Below are positions 1 through 9,629 of a stretch of DNA of 64,000 bases, one piece after another; position 1 is the first letter of the stretch, and the number at the start of each line of letters is the position of its first letter. The DNA is from an uncultured Ectothiorhodospiraceae bacterium (GTDB lineage Bacteria > Pseudomonadota > Gammaproteobacteria > UBA6429 > Thiohalophilaceae), in assembly GCA_947258695.1 (NCBI GenBank), contig CAMYJG010000010.1, positions 44,774 through 108,773 on the forward strand, in the 5' to 3' direction. Below the pieces are notes generated by a model. The model worked only from the letters and a program-made list of their open reading frames with translations, was not told the origin of the DNA and made no database searches. Made by a program: the position numbers and the translations under genes.

Positions 1-2
1 GT

Positions 3-671
3 TGGCTTCGCCTTTTTCTTCTAAACACGACACGAATCATTGTTATTTCAATGGTCCTTTTTTCATCTGCTTCTATCTATGCAGAAGAAAAGAAGGCGCC
101 ATTACAAATTGAATCGGAGCAGTTAATTCAACCTGAAATCGAGCGGCGTGTTGTTGAACTGGATAAAATTGACACTGAAGATTTTGAAGCAACAGTATTT
201 ACTGGCTTATTAAGTGTTGAAGATTTTGGCGCTAATTCAGTTACCGGTGTGAGATTGGCTTATCACATCAACGAAGATATTTTTGTTGAGGGCACATACG
301 CATTGTCTAAGGCGGGACAAACCAGTTATGAACGTTTAAGTGGTGGAGCCCCCTTGTTAACCTCGGATGAACGGGATATAGAATATTACAATGTTTCGTT
401 AGGTTATAACCTGTTACCGGGTGAGTCCTTTTTAACCCGTAATACATCGTTTAATAGTGCGATTTATATTATCGCCGGCGTGGGAAATACCACATTTGCT
501 GGCGCTGACAGGTTAACCATCAATGTCGGCGGTGGCTACAGGCTACTCGCTAGTGATTGGTTGGCGCTGCATATTGACGTACGAGATCACATTTTCAATA
601 TTGATATTTTAGCCGAAGATAAAACGGCCAATAACCTGGAAGTCACTCTTGGCATTTCAATGTTTTTCTAA
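3..671 (+). CDS. Outer-membrane beta-barrel protein, 5' end cut by the window
   Basis: The frame is open back to the first bases of the window, so the true start is probably outside it. The first ATG inside (position 51) would leave a signal peptide without a positive n-region, whereas the upstream in-frame residues supply an Arg followed by a hydrophobic stretch ending in IYA, a plausible signal peptidase site. The mature part alternates short polar and hydrophobic strands and ends in the aromatic residues MFF, as outer-membrane barrels do. The likely role is a small porin- or OmpW-like barrel; the substrate is unknown. It sits 20 bp before a periplasmic thioredoxin and is probably co-transcribed with it. 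Confidence 0.7.
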   Translation, partial: WLRLFLLNTTRIIVISMVLFSSASIYAEEKKAPLQIESEQLIQPEIERRVVELDKIDTEDFEATVFTGLLSVEDFGANSVTGVRLAYHINEDIFVEGTYALSKAGQTSYERLSGGAPLLTSDERDIEYYNVSLGYNLLPGESFLTRNTSFNSAIYIIAGVGNTTFAGADRLTINVGGGYRLLASDWLALHIDVRDHIFNIDILAEDKTANNLEVTLGISMFF

Positions 672-691
672 CATGTAGCACGAGGTATAAA

Positions 692-1201
692 ATGAAAAAT
701 AATATTATAAAAACTCTGGGCATAAGCATATTAACGATACTTTTTGCGACTTCAGTTACCTACGCAGCCTCAGAAAAACTATCAGGTAAAGCGGCTAACT
801 TCACACTTAAAAGTCGTTCAGGTAAAAATATTAAGCTATCTGAACTGCGTGGTGATGTTGTAATGATCAATTTTTGGGCTTCCTGGTGTGGTCCATGCCG
901 CCAGGAGATGCCGCTGTTAGAAAAAATACATAAAAAATATAAACGACTCGGTTTTACTTTGCTTGGGGTTAATGTTGAAGAAAATACCAGCGCGGCAAAA
1001 AATTATTTAAAAGATGTTCGGGTCACTTTCCCTATCCTGTTTGATCCAACAAACAAAACCAGCAAACTCTATGACGTTAGTGCTATGCCAACAACCGTTT
1101 TAATAGATAGAAATGGTAATAAACGCTATCTGCATAAAGGCTACAAACCCGGTTATGAAAATGATTACAAAAGAGAAATCAAGAAATTACTCAGAGAGTA
1201 A
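692..1201 (+). CDS. TlpA-like periplasmic thiol-disulfide oxidoreductase
   Basis: A 169-residue protein with an N-terminal signal peptide or anchor (about residues 1-26) and one thioredoxin domain. The redox motif is WCGPC with cysteines 66 and 69, and the cis-proline loop reads AMPTT near residue 133. Family members reduce or exchange disulfides in exported proteins such as apocytochromes. A GAGGT ribosome site lies just before the ATG. It is followed by a DUF4266 lipoprotein with a CGC tail and a DUF3570 protein, so it may service those partners; that link is inference from gene order. The family call is secure, the substrate is not. Confidence 0.88.
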   Translation: MKNNIIKTLGISILTILFATSVTYAASEKLSGKAANFTLKSRSGKNIKLSELRGDVVMINFWASWCGPCRQEMPLLEKIHKKYKRLGFTLLGVNVEENTSAAKNYLKDVRVTFPILFDPTNKTSKLYDVSAMPTTVLIDRNGNKRYLHKGYKPGYENDYKREIKKLLRE

Positions 1202-1225
1202 AATTCTGTAAATCAGGAATTCATC

Positions 1226-1447
1226 ATGCCATATAAAATTATTATCAGCTTATTTATTCTTCTCAGCCTATCAGCATGCAATGTTGAACCATGGGTAAAA
1301 CCTTATGAACGGGCTAACCTGGCTGACCCAATTATGAGTTTCAGCCCAGATCCCCTTTCACAAGGTTATATCCACCACGTATACCAGGCACGTGAAGGCG
1401 CACGTGGTGCTGAAGGTGGCTCCGGGGGCGGTTGTGGCTGTAACTAG
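1226..1447 (+). CDS. DUF4266 small lipoprotein
   Basis: A 73-residue protein with a lipobox LSAC (Cys18), so it is probably a lipid-anchored outer-membrane or periplasmic protein. The body carries the DUF4266 pattern (VKPYERANLADP, then HVYQAREGARG) and ends in a Gly/Cys tail, GGSGGGCGCN. Proteins of this type are usually encoded next to DUF3570 proteins, as here. Function is unknown. The two closely spaced C-terminal cysteines could be a thiol or metal site, and the neighbouring thioredoxin is an obvious candidate partner. An AGGAA ribosome site precedes the start. Confidence 0.82.
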   Translation: MPYKIIISLFILLSLSACNVEPWVKPYERANLADPIMSFSPDPLSQGYIHHVYQAREGARGAEGGSGGGCGCN

Positions 1448-1451
1448 AACA

Positions 1452-2582
1452 ATGCCTTATTATCTATTAGCGCTATTTTTAGTATTGCTGAGTTTTAATA
1501 GCAAAGCTGCTGTATTACCTGCCGAACGTGCCGATGCCTTATACCATTCCTACAGTGGTGGCGGCATTGATATTACTGGACCAGCTGTACTGGTCAGAAA
1601 GTCGGTTAGTGACAGCGTTTCGCTTTCAGCAAAACATTATGTTGATACTATTAGTTCCGCCTCGATTGATGTTGAAGTAATTCTTGGTGCCAGTACCTAT
1701 GAAGAAGAACGGGTAGAAAATTCTTTTTCTATTGATTTACTTAACCAAAAAACATTAATGAGCCTGGGTTATACCAACAGTGAAGAAAATGATTTTAGTG
1801 CGGATACTGTATCGTTTGGTATTAGCCAGGATATGTTTGGTGATTTAACTACAGTGGCGCTAAGTTATGCTCATGGTAGCAATGTTGTTGGTGAAACAGG
1901 TGACTCCTCTTTTTCTGAAACTTCAAAGTTTGACAGTTTTAACCTTAGCATGACTCAGGTCATCACAAAAAACCTCATCATGTCTGGCAGTTTCGCAACC
2001 GTGACCGACTCGGGCTTTTTAAATAATCCTTATCGAAAAGTACGTTATTTAACTTCCCCGACTACTTTTTCACTTCAAGATGAAGAGTATCCTAATACAC
2101 GTACCAGTAATGCTGTTGCCTTTAGGGCCCGCTATTTTCTTCCCTACCGAGCAGCCCTGCATGCTGAATACAGATTATTTAAAGATTCATGGGGAATAAA
2201 TGGAACAAATATAGAAGTTGGATACACGCATCCCTTCCTTGATGATTGGATTGCTGAAGTACATTTTAGATCGTATGTACAAACACAGGCCGATTTTTAT
2301 AGCGACTTATTTCCTTTTGTAAATGCACAAAATTTCATGGCCCGTGATAAAGAGCTTAGCACCTTTAACAATAGTACGATTGGCTTTGGTATTAGTTATG
2401 AATTTGCAAAAGGTGAAGGTGGCACAATTGATAAAGCCTCGATCAACTTTAAATACGATTACATACAGTTTAATTACGAAAATTTTCGCGATGCCCGGCA
2501 AACCAGCTTTGATGCCGGTACAGAACCACTTTATCAATTTGACGCTACTGTTATGCAATTATTTCTTTCTGTCTGGTTTTAA
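1452..2582 (+). CDS. DUF3570 outer-membrane protein
   Basis: The open frame begins at 1392 inside the preceding gene, but the ATG at 1452 gives a good signal peptide ending in SKA and lies 4 bp after the upstream stop, so it is preferred; translation may be coupled because no strong ribosome site is visible. The mature protein begins LPAERADALYHSYSGGG, the DUF3570 signature, and is rich in alternating strands. It ends LFLSVWF, a terminal-Phe barrel signature, so an outer-membrane beta-barrel is likely. Function is unknown. It forms a TlpA/DUF4266/DUF3570 triad with the two genes before it. Confidence 0.85.
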   Translation: MPYYLLALFLVLLSFNSKAAVLPAERADALYHSYSGGGIDITGPAVLVRKSVSDSVSLSAKHYVDTISSASIDVEVILGASTYEEERVENSFSIDLLNQKTLMSLGYTNSEENDFSADTVSFGISQDMFGDLTTVALSYAHGSNVVGETGDSSFSETSKFDSFNLSMTQVITKNLIMSGSFATVTDSGFLNNPYRKVRYLTSPTTFSLQDEEYPNTRTSNAVAFRARYFLPYRAALHAEYRLFKDSWGINGTNIEVGYTHPFLDDWIAEVHFRSYVQTQADFYSDLFPFVNAQNFMARDKELSTFNNSTIGFGISYEFAKGEGGTIDKASINFKYDYIQFNYENFRDARQTSFDAGTEPLYQFDATVMQLFLSVWF

Positions 2583-2599
2583 TTTTTTGGATATTTAAT

Positions 2600-3127
2600 A
2601 TGTTATTTAACAACGGAAAATATATCGTAACGATACTTCTTTCACTATTTTTATCTGCAACAATAATTGCCGAAGAAAAATCACCGGCACTTGAAAAACA
2701 GGTACAGGATTTAAAAAAGGAAGTTCTTGATCTTAATAAAGAGCTTTTTATCCTGGAAGAAGATTTGCTGTTCCCGGCCAATACCCAGTTCAGTATATTT
2801 TTATCAATGGATATCGGTGAGTTATTTGATCTTGACTCGGTACAAATTGAAGTCGATGGAAAAAACATTGCTAACCATCTTTATACAGAACGTGAAATCA
2901 GGGCGCTTAAGCGCGGAGGTGTACAACGGATTTACTTAGGTAATATCGCTTCAGGAAAACATGAGCTGATTGCGTTCTTTACCGGTAAAGGGCCTAGTAA
3001 ACGTGACTACAAGCGTGGCACGACCATTGAAATTGAAAAAACCAGTTCACCCTTGTTTGTTGAGTTAAAAATTATTGACAACCTGAGCAAACACCAACCC
3101 GAATTTAAAAGCAAAGTTTGGGAATAA
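2600..3127 (+). CDS. Periplasmic coiled-coil protein of unknown function
   Basis: A 175-residue protein with a signal peptide ending in IIA before Glu25. Residues 31-58 form a heptad-rich coiled coil (LEKQVQDLKKEVLDLNKEL), and the rest reads as a beta-rich domain (IEVDGKNIANHLYTEREI, then GKHELIAFF). I do not recognise the family with certainty. It is 17 bp after the DUF3570 gene and 18 bp before a run of TPR proteins that leads to ExbB/ExbD/TonB-like genes, so it may be the first periplasmic part of that machine. The coiled coil suggests that it oligomerises. Confidence 0.7.
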   Translation: MLFNNGKYIVTILLSLFLSATIIAEEKSPALEKQVQDLKKEVLDLNKELFILEEDLLFPANTQFSIFLSMDIGELFDLDSVQIEVDGKNIANHLYTEREIRALKRGGVQRIYLGNIASGKHELIAFFTGKGPSKRDYKRGTTIEIEKTSSPLFVELKIIDNLSKHQPEFKSKVWE

Positions 3128-3145
3128 ACCTTTTTTATAGTTAGT

Positions 3146-5041
3146 ATGATGTCTTTTTTCAAACAAACTGCCGCTTCTGTCCTTATTGCTTCTTTAGCAA
3201 TAAGTAGTTTTGCTGAGGAGCGCGAACCACAGCAGATTAATGATCTGCGTTATGGTGAAGCGCTTTTTAATTTTTACCAGGAAAATTACTTTACTTCCAT
3301 TACCAACCTGATGGTTGCAAAACATCGTAACCCGATCACGTCACAGAATGTTGATCCGGAATTATTGCTCGGTGGTTTATATCTTTATTACGGTTTGCAT
3401 CAATATGCCAGCGATATCTTTTCAGGCCTGGTAGAAAACAACACTTCTGAAGAAACACAGGACAGGGCATGGTTTAATATTGGCAAGATGCAATACCGTG
3501 GCGAACTCTACCAACAAGCCAATCAAACCCTGGCTAAAGTTAAAGACACCTTATCAAGTGAAAGAGAAGCAGAGCGGCAAAACATGCTAGCGAATACGTT
3601 TCTAAAACAAAAAGATTTTAGCGCTGCATTTGATTCAATTAAGGAACTTGATACCAAACAGGACTGGCAGACTTATGCGAAATTCAATATGGGCATTTCT
3701 TTAATCAAATCGGGGGAGAATGTCGAAGGTACACGTTTACTAAATGAAATAAGTTCTTTAAAAACAGAAGATGAAGAACTTAAAGCCCTGAGAGACAAAA
3801 CTAATGTAGCATTAGGTTATGCCTATATCAGGCAAAATCTACCTCAACACGCCACCAAGTATTTGCAAAAAGTCCGACTAAAAGGCCCTCTTTCCGCGAA
3901 AGCACTACTAGGTATTGGCTGGGCATACCAACAACAGAACAATCTCGAACAGGCCCTTGTCTCATGGATGGAATTAAAAGACTGGCCGGTTATCGATACC
4001 GCGGTACAGGAATCATTACTTGCTATTCCCTATACGTTAGAAAAAATGAATAAAAACCAACTGGCGTTACAACACTACAATGATGCAATTGAAAACTATA
4101 CCAAAGAGTTAAACAGCCTTGTCTCCGTTATGAAAGCCGTCAAAGCCGGTGAACTTATGTTTGCCTTGCGACCTGCCATGGTGACAGAAAACACCTTGGA
4201 GCCAGAGTATAGGAACAAGTTACCAGACTCAATTTCTGTGCCCTACTTACAACACCTGGTTAACAGCACCGACTTTCAAGTAGTTCACAAAAATTACCTG
4301 GACCTGATTTACCTGCGTAAAAACCTTTTGAAATGGCGTAACCAGTTTTCAGCCTATTACTTAATGCTTAAGGAACGCGCCAAGTATTATAACAAGCAGC
4401 TCAAAACGACCCGAAATGATGAACGCCTGTATTTATATAACCAGTTAAAAGCAAAACGTGACAAGCTGGCAGAAAAGGTACAACAAATAAAAAAACATCA
4501 ACGCTTATCAGATCTTGCTACTGAAGATGAAAAAGAGATCTTACAAAGCCTGGCTAAAGTAAAAAAAACGTTAACCCGGCTTAGTAAAAGCGATGACTAC
4601 TCAGAAGAAAATGAGAAGTACAAATTATTCCAGGGTTTAATGCAGTGGGACATCAGTACCGATTACCAGCCACGTTACTGGAAGACACAAAACGAGTTAA
4701 ACCAGGTCGATAAAGCACTGAGTGAAACAATTCAACGTTTACGTTCATTAAGAACATCAACAAAAAATGCACCAAACTCGTATAAGGGTTATTACAGCAG
4801 AATTAAAGATAAACAGAAAAAATTAGATAAACTGCTAAGAAAAATATTCCACATTATCAAGCTGCAAGAAAAACAAATTGAAGACCAGGCCCTGCTGTCA
4901 TTACGACAACGTTATCAGCAGATTAAAAATTATCATACCCGCGCCAGCTATTCTTTTGCCAGGTTACATGATCGTTTAACTTTACCGACAACTATAAATA
5001 GTAAAAATAAGCCAGATGTAGAAATGGAAGGTAGCAAATGA
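3146..5041 (+). CDS. Exported TPR and coiled-coil protein
   Basis: A 631-residue protein with a signal peptide ending in SFA (about residue 23) and no lipobox cysteine. Residues about 30-330 are helical tetratricopeptide-type repeats (for example DRAWFNIGKMQYRGELYQQA and AKALLGIGWAYQQQ), and residues about 380-600 are charged, Lys/Gln-rich coiled coil. It probably works as a periplasmic scaffold. Its stop overlaps the next gene by 4 bp (ATGA), so the two are translationally coupled. Context with further TPR lipoproteins and an ExbB/ExbD/TonB-like motor suggests one trans-envelope complex. The exact family is not recognised. Confidence 0.78.
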   Translation: MMSFFKQTAASVLIASLAISSFAEEREPQQINDLRYGEALFNFYQENYFTSITNLMVAKHRNPITSQNVDPELLLGGLYLYYGLHQYASDIFSGLVENNTSEETQDRAWFNIGKMQYRGELYQQANQTLAKVKDTLSSEREAERQNMLANTFLKQKDFSAAFDSIKELDTKQDWQTYAKFNMGISLIKSGENVEGTRLLNEISSLKTEDEELKALRDKTNVALGYAYIRQNLPQHATKYLQKVRLKGPLSAKALLGIGWAYQQQNNLEQALVSWMELKDWPVIDTAVQESLLAIPYTLEKMNKNQLALQHYNDAIENYTKELNSLVSVMKAVKAGELMFALRPAMVTENTLEPEYRNKLPDSISVPYLQHLVNSTDFQVVHKNYLDLIYLRKNLLKWRNQFSAYYLMLKERAKYYNKQLKTTRNDERLYLYNQLKAKRDKLAEKVQQIKKHQRLSDLATEDEKEILQSLAKVKKTLTRLSKSDDYSEENEKYKLFQGLMQWDISTDYQPRYWKTQNELNQVDKALSETIQRLRSLRTSTKNAPNSYKGYYSRIKDKQKKLDKLLRKIFHIIKLQEKQIEDQALLSLRQRYQQIKNYHTRASYSFARLHDRLTLPTTINSKNKPDVEMEGSK

Positions 5042-7890
5042 GACTGCCTGTATATTTCACCCTGGCAGCTGTCATTAGCATATCGGCCTGTTCCAGCAGT
5101 AACACCAAGGACACGACCATTGCCGTATTGTCGAAAAAGACCCTTGAATTAAAAGAACCTGACGTAGCTAAACCACTTAACCGTGAGACTACGGCTGTCT
5201 TATACCGTCGTTTTCTGAAAAATTCACCCAACAGTCATATGTTTGGTGATGCAATGCGTCGCTTAGCCGATCTGGAATTACAAACCGGGCAAAACAAAAG
5301 CGCCTCGGATAACAAAAAAGAAATTTACTCGTCAAAAAGAAAAATCAAGGCCGCTATCCAGCTTTACGAAACTTTTCTTGAGACATATCCAAACAGAAAA
5401 AATAATGACCTGATTCTGTACCAATTAGCTAAAGCCTATGAATTAGATCTGCAGCAGAACAAACTACTTAATACTTTAAATACAATTGTCTTAAAGTACC
5501 CAAACACTCGCTATATAGAAGAAGTACAGTTCCGCCGGGGTGAATCTTATTTTGCACAAAGTAAATACAAGTTCGCGCAACAGGCCTATGCCAGCATCGT
5601 AAATAATTACCCTGATTCGAGCTATTATGAAAAATCACTTTACAAATATGCTTGGACTCAATTTAAACAATCAGACTACCCTGCATCTACCAAGTCTTTT
5701 ATCACTTTCCTGGACAGGAAATATGCTCAGGGTCAGCTTTCGATCGATGGTCCGTCTGAAAACATATCTCGTTCTGATAAGGAAGTACTCAGCGATGTAT
5801 TACGTGCTACAAGTCTTTCATTTTCTTATCAGCAAGGACATATCAGCGTAAACAATTTTTTTATAAACAGCTCTCAACGACCTTATGAGTCAATCATTTA
5901 TAATAACCTGGCTGAACTCTACCTGGAAAAGGATCGTATTCGTGATGCAGCGATAACCTACCTTGCCTACAGCAAAAGGTACCCAACATCATCGCTTGCT
6001 CCAAAATATCACTCTAAAGCCATCGAGTCCTATAAAAAAGGCGGCTTTGCCAGCCTGGTGTTACCGGCAAAAATTACTTTCGTAAAACAATACGGGGTTA
6101 ATACCGGCTACTGGAAAGCACGCGATGAACAGGCACGTAAATCGATTACCCCTTTGCTGAAAAAGCATATTAACGAACTGGCAAATCACTTTCATGCCCA
6201 GGCGAGAAAGTTTAAGGCGAGTAATAAAAAGAAAAAATCAAAAGAAAAACAAAAACAATTTGTTAGTTCAATTACCCAGGCAACCACCTGGTACAAAACC
6301 TATATCACCTCATTCCCAAAAGATAAGGGAACTGAAGATGTAAACTTCCTGCTGGCAGAAGCCCACCAGGACGCGGGACAGTACCAAAATGCAATCTACC
6401 AATTTGAAAAGACGGCCTATTCATATAATGAACATAAAAAACAACAAAGCGCGGCTTATGCTGCATTATTATTGTACCCGGCAATAGAAAAGAGCCTGAA
6501 AGGTGAAAAACAAAAGCAGTGGCAACAGAAAAAAATCACTAGTGCTTTAAAATATACAAGCAGCTTTCCACAAAACAAGTACACGCCGTCTATACTGGCA
6601 AATACAGCTGAAGAATTATTTAAACTTGGTGATTATTCCCGAGCAATTGCCACAGCAACCCAGTTAAGCAGCCGTCAAAATATGAATACCAAAACCGGCA
6701 AAAAACTGATTATCAATGCACTACTCGTCGTTGGTCATTCTGAATTTGAAATGAGGAATTACAGTAAAGCGGAAGATGCTTACCGCTCACTGACAAAAAA
6801 ATTGCCTCGTAAACATAAAGAATATAAAAATACCCGTGAACGACTTGCCGCCAGTATCTATAAACAAGGCGAGCTGGCCAAAAGCTCAAACAAGCTGGCT
6901 ATCGCTGCCGAATTTTTCTTACGTGTAGGCAGAGAAGTACCGAACTCAAAACTCAGGGCCACGGCCGATTACGATGCCGCCACCATATATGTAAATCTTG
7001 AATCATGGAAAAAAGCGAGAGTTATTCTTGAAAGTTTCCGTAAAAACTATCCTAAAACACATAAGCTGCAGTTTGGTGTAACAGAAAAACTGGCCGTGGT
7101 GTACACAAAATCAGGTCAACCATTACGTGCTGCAAACGAAATGATCATGTTGGCAAACACCGCTAAGCATTACACCGCTGATCAACGTCGGCAATTGCTT
7201 TGGGATGCCGCTGTCATATACAACGAAAATAAACGTCAAAAAACAGCTAAACGTATTTTAACTGCTTATGTTAAAAACTTCCCAAAACCGCTTGAACAGG
7301 CTGTAGAAGCACGCCAATTACTTGCTGACTTTAATGAAAAAACAAATCGCAAGCAATATTACTACTGGTTAAGAGAGATTATTAAAGCCGACAATAAAGG
7401 TGGTAAGGCAAGAACACGGCGCACGCATTTTCTTGCTGCAAATGCTTATATGAAACTGACTTTACCCCTGTTTAAAGCATATAAATCAGCTCGCCTGACT
7501 ATCCCGTTAAAACGCAGCCTGAAAAAGAAAAAAGCCTTAATGGTTAAAGTAGTTAAATCTTATGACAATGTTATGAAATATCGTGTTGCGGAAATCACAA
7601 CCGCGGCCACATTCTATATCGCCGAGATTTACAATGACTTTGCCGGTTCTTTATTGAACTCACAAAAACCTAAAAATTTAAATGCAGATGAGCTTGATCA
7701 ATACAATGTACTGATTGAAGAACAGGCTTTTCCTTTTGAAGAAAAAGCCATTGATATTCACACGGCAAATGCTGAACGAGTCAAAGATAATATTTACGAC
7801 AACTGGGTAAAACAAAGTATGGCGGCATTAGCTAAATTAAACCCGGTTCGTTTTAATAAATCTGAAAAGAGAGAGTTATATGTCCAGTAA
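5038..7890 (+). CDS. Large TPR lipoprotein
   Basis: A 950-residue protein with lipobox ISAC (Cys18) and tetratricopeptide repeats over most of its length, many ending in a YPN- or YPD-type turn (LETYPNRKN, LKYPNTRYI, NNYPDSSYY). These resemble the repeats of BamD/YbgF-like and myxobacterial gliding TPR proteins. It is probably tethered to the outer membrane with the repeats in the periplasm, acting as a scaffold. It overlaps the preceding gene by 4 bp and the following TPR lipoprotein by 11 bp, which marks a tight operon. No catalytic motif is seen. Confidence 0.8.
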   Translation: MRLPVYFTLAAVISISACSSSNTKDTTIAVLSKKTLELKEPDVAKPLNRETTAVLYRRFLKNSPNSHMFGDAMRRLADLELQTGQNKSASDNKKEIYSSKRKIKAAIQLYETFLETYPNRKNNDLILYQLAKAYELDLQQNKLLNTLNTIVLKYPNTRYIEEVQFRRGESYFAQSKYKFAQQAYASIVNNYPDSSYYEKSLYKYAWTQFKQSDYPASTKSFITFLDRKYAQGQLSIDGPSENISRSDKEVLSDVLRATSLSFSYQQGHISVNNFFINSSQRPYESIIYNNLAELYLEKDRIRDAAITYLAYSKRYPTSSLAPKYHSKAIESYKKGGFASLVLPAKITFVKQYGVNTGYWKARDEQARKSITPLLKKHINELANHFHAQARKFKASNKKKKSKEKQKQFVSSITQATTWYKTYITSFPKDKGTEDVNFLLAEAHQDAGQYQNAIYQFEKTAYSYNEHKKQQSAAYAALLLYPAIEKSLKGEKQKQWQQKKITSALKYTSSFPQNKYTPSILANTAEELFKLGDYSRAIATATQLSSRQNMNTKTGKKLIINALLVVGHSEFEMRNYSKAEDAYRSLTKKLPRKHKEYKNTRERLAASIYKQGELAKSSNKLAIAAEFFLRVGREVPNSKLRATADYDAATIYVNLESWKKARVILESFRKNYPKTHKLQFGVTEKLAVVYTKSGQPLRAANEMIMLANTAKHYTADQRRQLLWDAAVIYNENKRQKTAKRILTAYVKNFPKPLEQAVEARQLLADFNEKTNRKQYYYWLREIIKADNKGGKARTRRTHFLAANAYMKLTLPLFKAYKSARLTIPLKRSLKKKKALMVKVVKSYDNVMKYRVAEITTAATFYIAEIYNDFAGSLLNSQKPKNLNADELDQYNVLIEEQAFPFEEKAIDIHTANAERVKDNIYDNWVKQSMAALAKLNPVRFNKSEKRELYVQ

Positions 7891-8518
7891 ATTTATAACC
7901 ACTCAATTCCATTTGTCTGAGAAGCTACTAAAACTTTCTTTTCTTGCAGTTATTTTGTCGCTTACTCTTTCAGCCTGTTCCGTCACCCCGGAAGATACAA
8001 GCAGTGAAAACAAAACATCACTATCTCCAGCAAATAACGCGGCACTTTCTGAAGCAGTCGCAGCAATGAAATCTGGAGACTATAAAAATGCACAATCTTT
8101 TTTACTTGAATTAATAAACAAGCAACCAAATATCGCAAACGCACATGTTAATTTAGGTATTGTCTACATAAAAAACAAATCTTTCGATGAAGCAGAGAAT
8201 TCTTTTAACCGGGCTTTGAAAATAAATCCTAATAATATATATGCTTTAAATCAGCTAGGTTTTTTATATCGCAAGCAAGGCGCTTTCGCTAAAGCAAAAG
8301 CCAGTTATGAAAAGGCGATCAGCATTAAATCAGGCTATACTAATGCACATTTAAACCTGGGCATTTTATATGACCTCTATCTATATGATTTAGATAAAGC
8401 GATTGAGCACTATGAAATATACAAAGAATTATCGACAGAAAATGCAAAACAAACAGAAAAATGGATTTTCGAATTAAAAATACGGCAAAAGAAATCACTT
8501 GCCCAAAAGCAACAATAG
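7880..8518 (+). CDS. Small TPR lipoprotein
   Basis: A 212-residue protein with lipobox LSAC (Cys33) and about three to four clear TPR units between residues 55 and 190, for example ANAHVNLGIVYIKNKSFDEA and NAHLNLGILYD. It resembles PilF- or AglT-type TPR lipoproteins in build, that is a short lipid-anchored repeat protein serving assembly of a larger complex. The start overlaps the previous gene by 11 bp. The following gene begins 8 bp downstream. The role in the ExbB/ExbD-linked complex is inferred from context. Confidence 0.8.
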   Translation: MSSKFITTQFHLSEKLLKLSFLAVILSLTLSACSVTPEDTSSENKTSLSPANNAALSEAVAAMKSGDYKNAQSFLLELINKQPNIANAHVNLGIVYIKNKSFDEAENSFNRALKINPNNIYALNQLGFLYRKQGAFAKAKASYEKAISIKSGYTNAHLNLGILYDLYLYDLDKAIEHYEIYKELSTENAKQTEKWIFELKIRQKKSLAQKQQ

Positions 8519-8526
8519 GATAAAAT

Positions 8527-8826
8527 ATGTGGCATAAAACGGCAAAGCAAATACTTATTTTTTTCAGTTTATTTATTTCCAGCGGTACATTGCTGGCTGA
8601 AGACAGAATTGATTTAAAAGGTATCTCAATTATTGGTAACAAAGAATTACCAAAGATGCTTTATATTGTTCCCTGGAAAAATTCAGAATTACCAGAGATG
8701 AATGTGCCACCAATTGAAAGCTTGATTGATGAAGCATTAGCCCCGGTAGATCGTGATAGCTTCAAGCGAAAAATTCGTTACTATCAAATTTATTCAGAAA
8801 AAAAAGCTAAGAGTGAGAACCAGTAA
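8527..8826 (+). CDS. Small exported protein linked to the TPR/ExbBD cluster
   Basis: A 99-residue protein with a signal peptide ending in LLA (residue 24), leaving a mature chain of about 75 residues. The core reads IIGNKELPKMLYIVPWK, then a Pro-rich stretch, then a basic C-terminal tail. I do not recognise the family. It is the last gene before a 174-bp gap that separates the TPR genes from exbB, and lies 8 bp after the TPR lipoprotein. It is likely periplasmic and part of the same complex, on context only. Confidence 0.65.
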   Translation: MWHKTAKQILIFFSLFISSGTLLAEDRIDLKGISIIGNKELPKMLYIVPWKNSELPEMNVPPIESLIDEALAPVDRDSFKRKIRYYQIYSEKKAKSENQ

Positions 8827-9000
8827 CCAGATTAATAACCCGTTGTAACCTACATTTAGCGAAATTAATATCAGCCGAGGTCTTAGTGATTTTTCTCTAA
8901 TGGGCTGTATCAGTAAACACCGATTTACGATATTCATTTCCTCAGCTGTAATTAACTCGCTAAATTTTTTTATAACACAGCCACTATTCAGGAGTGTGGT

Positions 9001-9627
9001 ATGTACAAAGTAATAGTAGATTTTTTTCAAGATGGCGGTATTTTTATGTACCCGATTATGATTGTTCTAGCGTTAGGCCTCGCCATCGCAATAGAACGCT
9101 ATATTTATTTAACAATCATAAAACGTAAAAATAAGTCACTACTTAAAAAGCTGGTGCCAATGTTACAAAGTGGTGACTTCCAGGGTGCTTACGCAGCAGC
9201 ATCTAAAACCAATCACGCGGTTAGCCGGATGATCAGTGAAGGGCTGGTTGCAATGAAAGCCTCAAGCGATCGTGATGAAATAGAAACCGCAATCGAAGAC
9301 AGTATGATGGAAACCATTCCTCAACTCGAAAAGCGTACGCACTATCTATCGATGTTTGCCAACATTGCCACACTACTTGGCTTATTGGGAACCATCATTG
9401 GTTTGATTAAAGCATTCACAGCAGTAGCAGCAGTTGATCCTGCTCTTAAAGGTGAAATTCTGTCGACAAGTATCTCTGTTGCCATGAACACAACCGCATT
9501 TGGACTAATGACGGCTATTCCACTTATTCTTGTGTATACAATACTACAAGCGAAAACAACCGAAATTATTGTTAGTCTTGAAATGTCGGTCGTTAAATTT
9601 CTTAAGTTGTTAACCAAGCGTAAATAA
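9001..9627 (+). CDS. exbB: ExbB/TolQ/MotA-family proton channel protein
   Basis: A 208-residue protein with three membrane helices (about 13-36, 117-140 and 160-183) and the two conserved family stretches, LGLLGTIIGLIKAF and NTTAFGLMTAIP. ExbB/TolQ proteins form the pentameric stator around an ExbD/TolR pair and use the proton gradient to move a periplasmic partner. An AGGAGTG ribosome site precedes the ATG. Two exbD-like genes and a TonB-like gene follow at 2-8 bp spacing, giving a complete motor unit. The symbol names the family; the partner is probably not a classical TonB-dependent receptor. Confidence 0.92.
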   Translation: MYKVIVDFFQDGGIFMYPIMIVLALGLAIAIERYIYLTIIKRKNKSLLKKLVPMLQSGDFQGAYAAASKTNHAVSRMISEGLVAMKASSDRDEIETAIEDSMMETIPQLEKRTHYLSMFANIATLLGLLGTIIGLIKAFTAVAAVDPALKGEILSTSISVAMNTTAFGLMTAIPLILVYTILQAKTTEIIVSLEMSVVKFLKLLTKRK

Positions 9628-9629
9628 TA

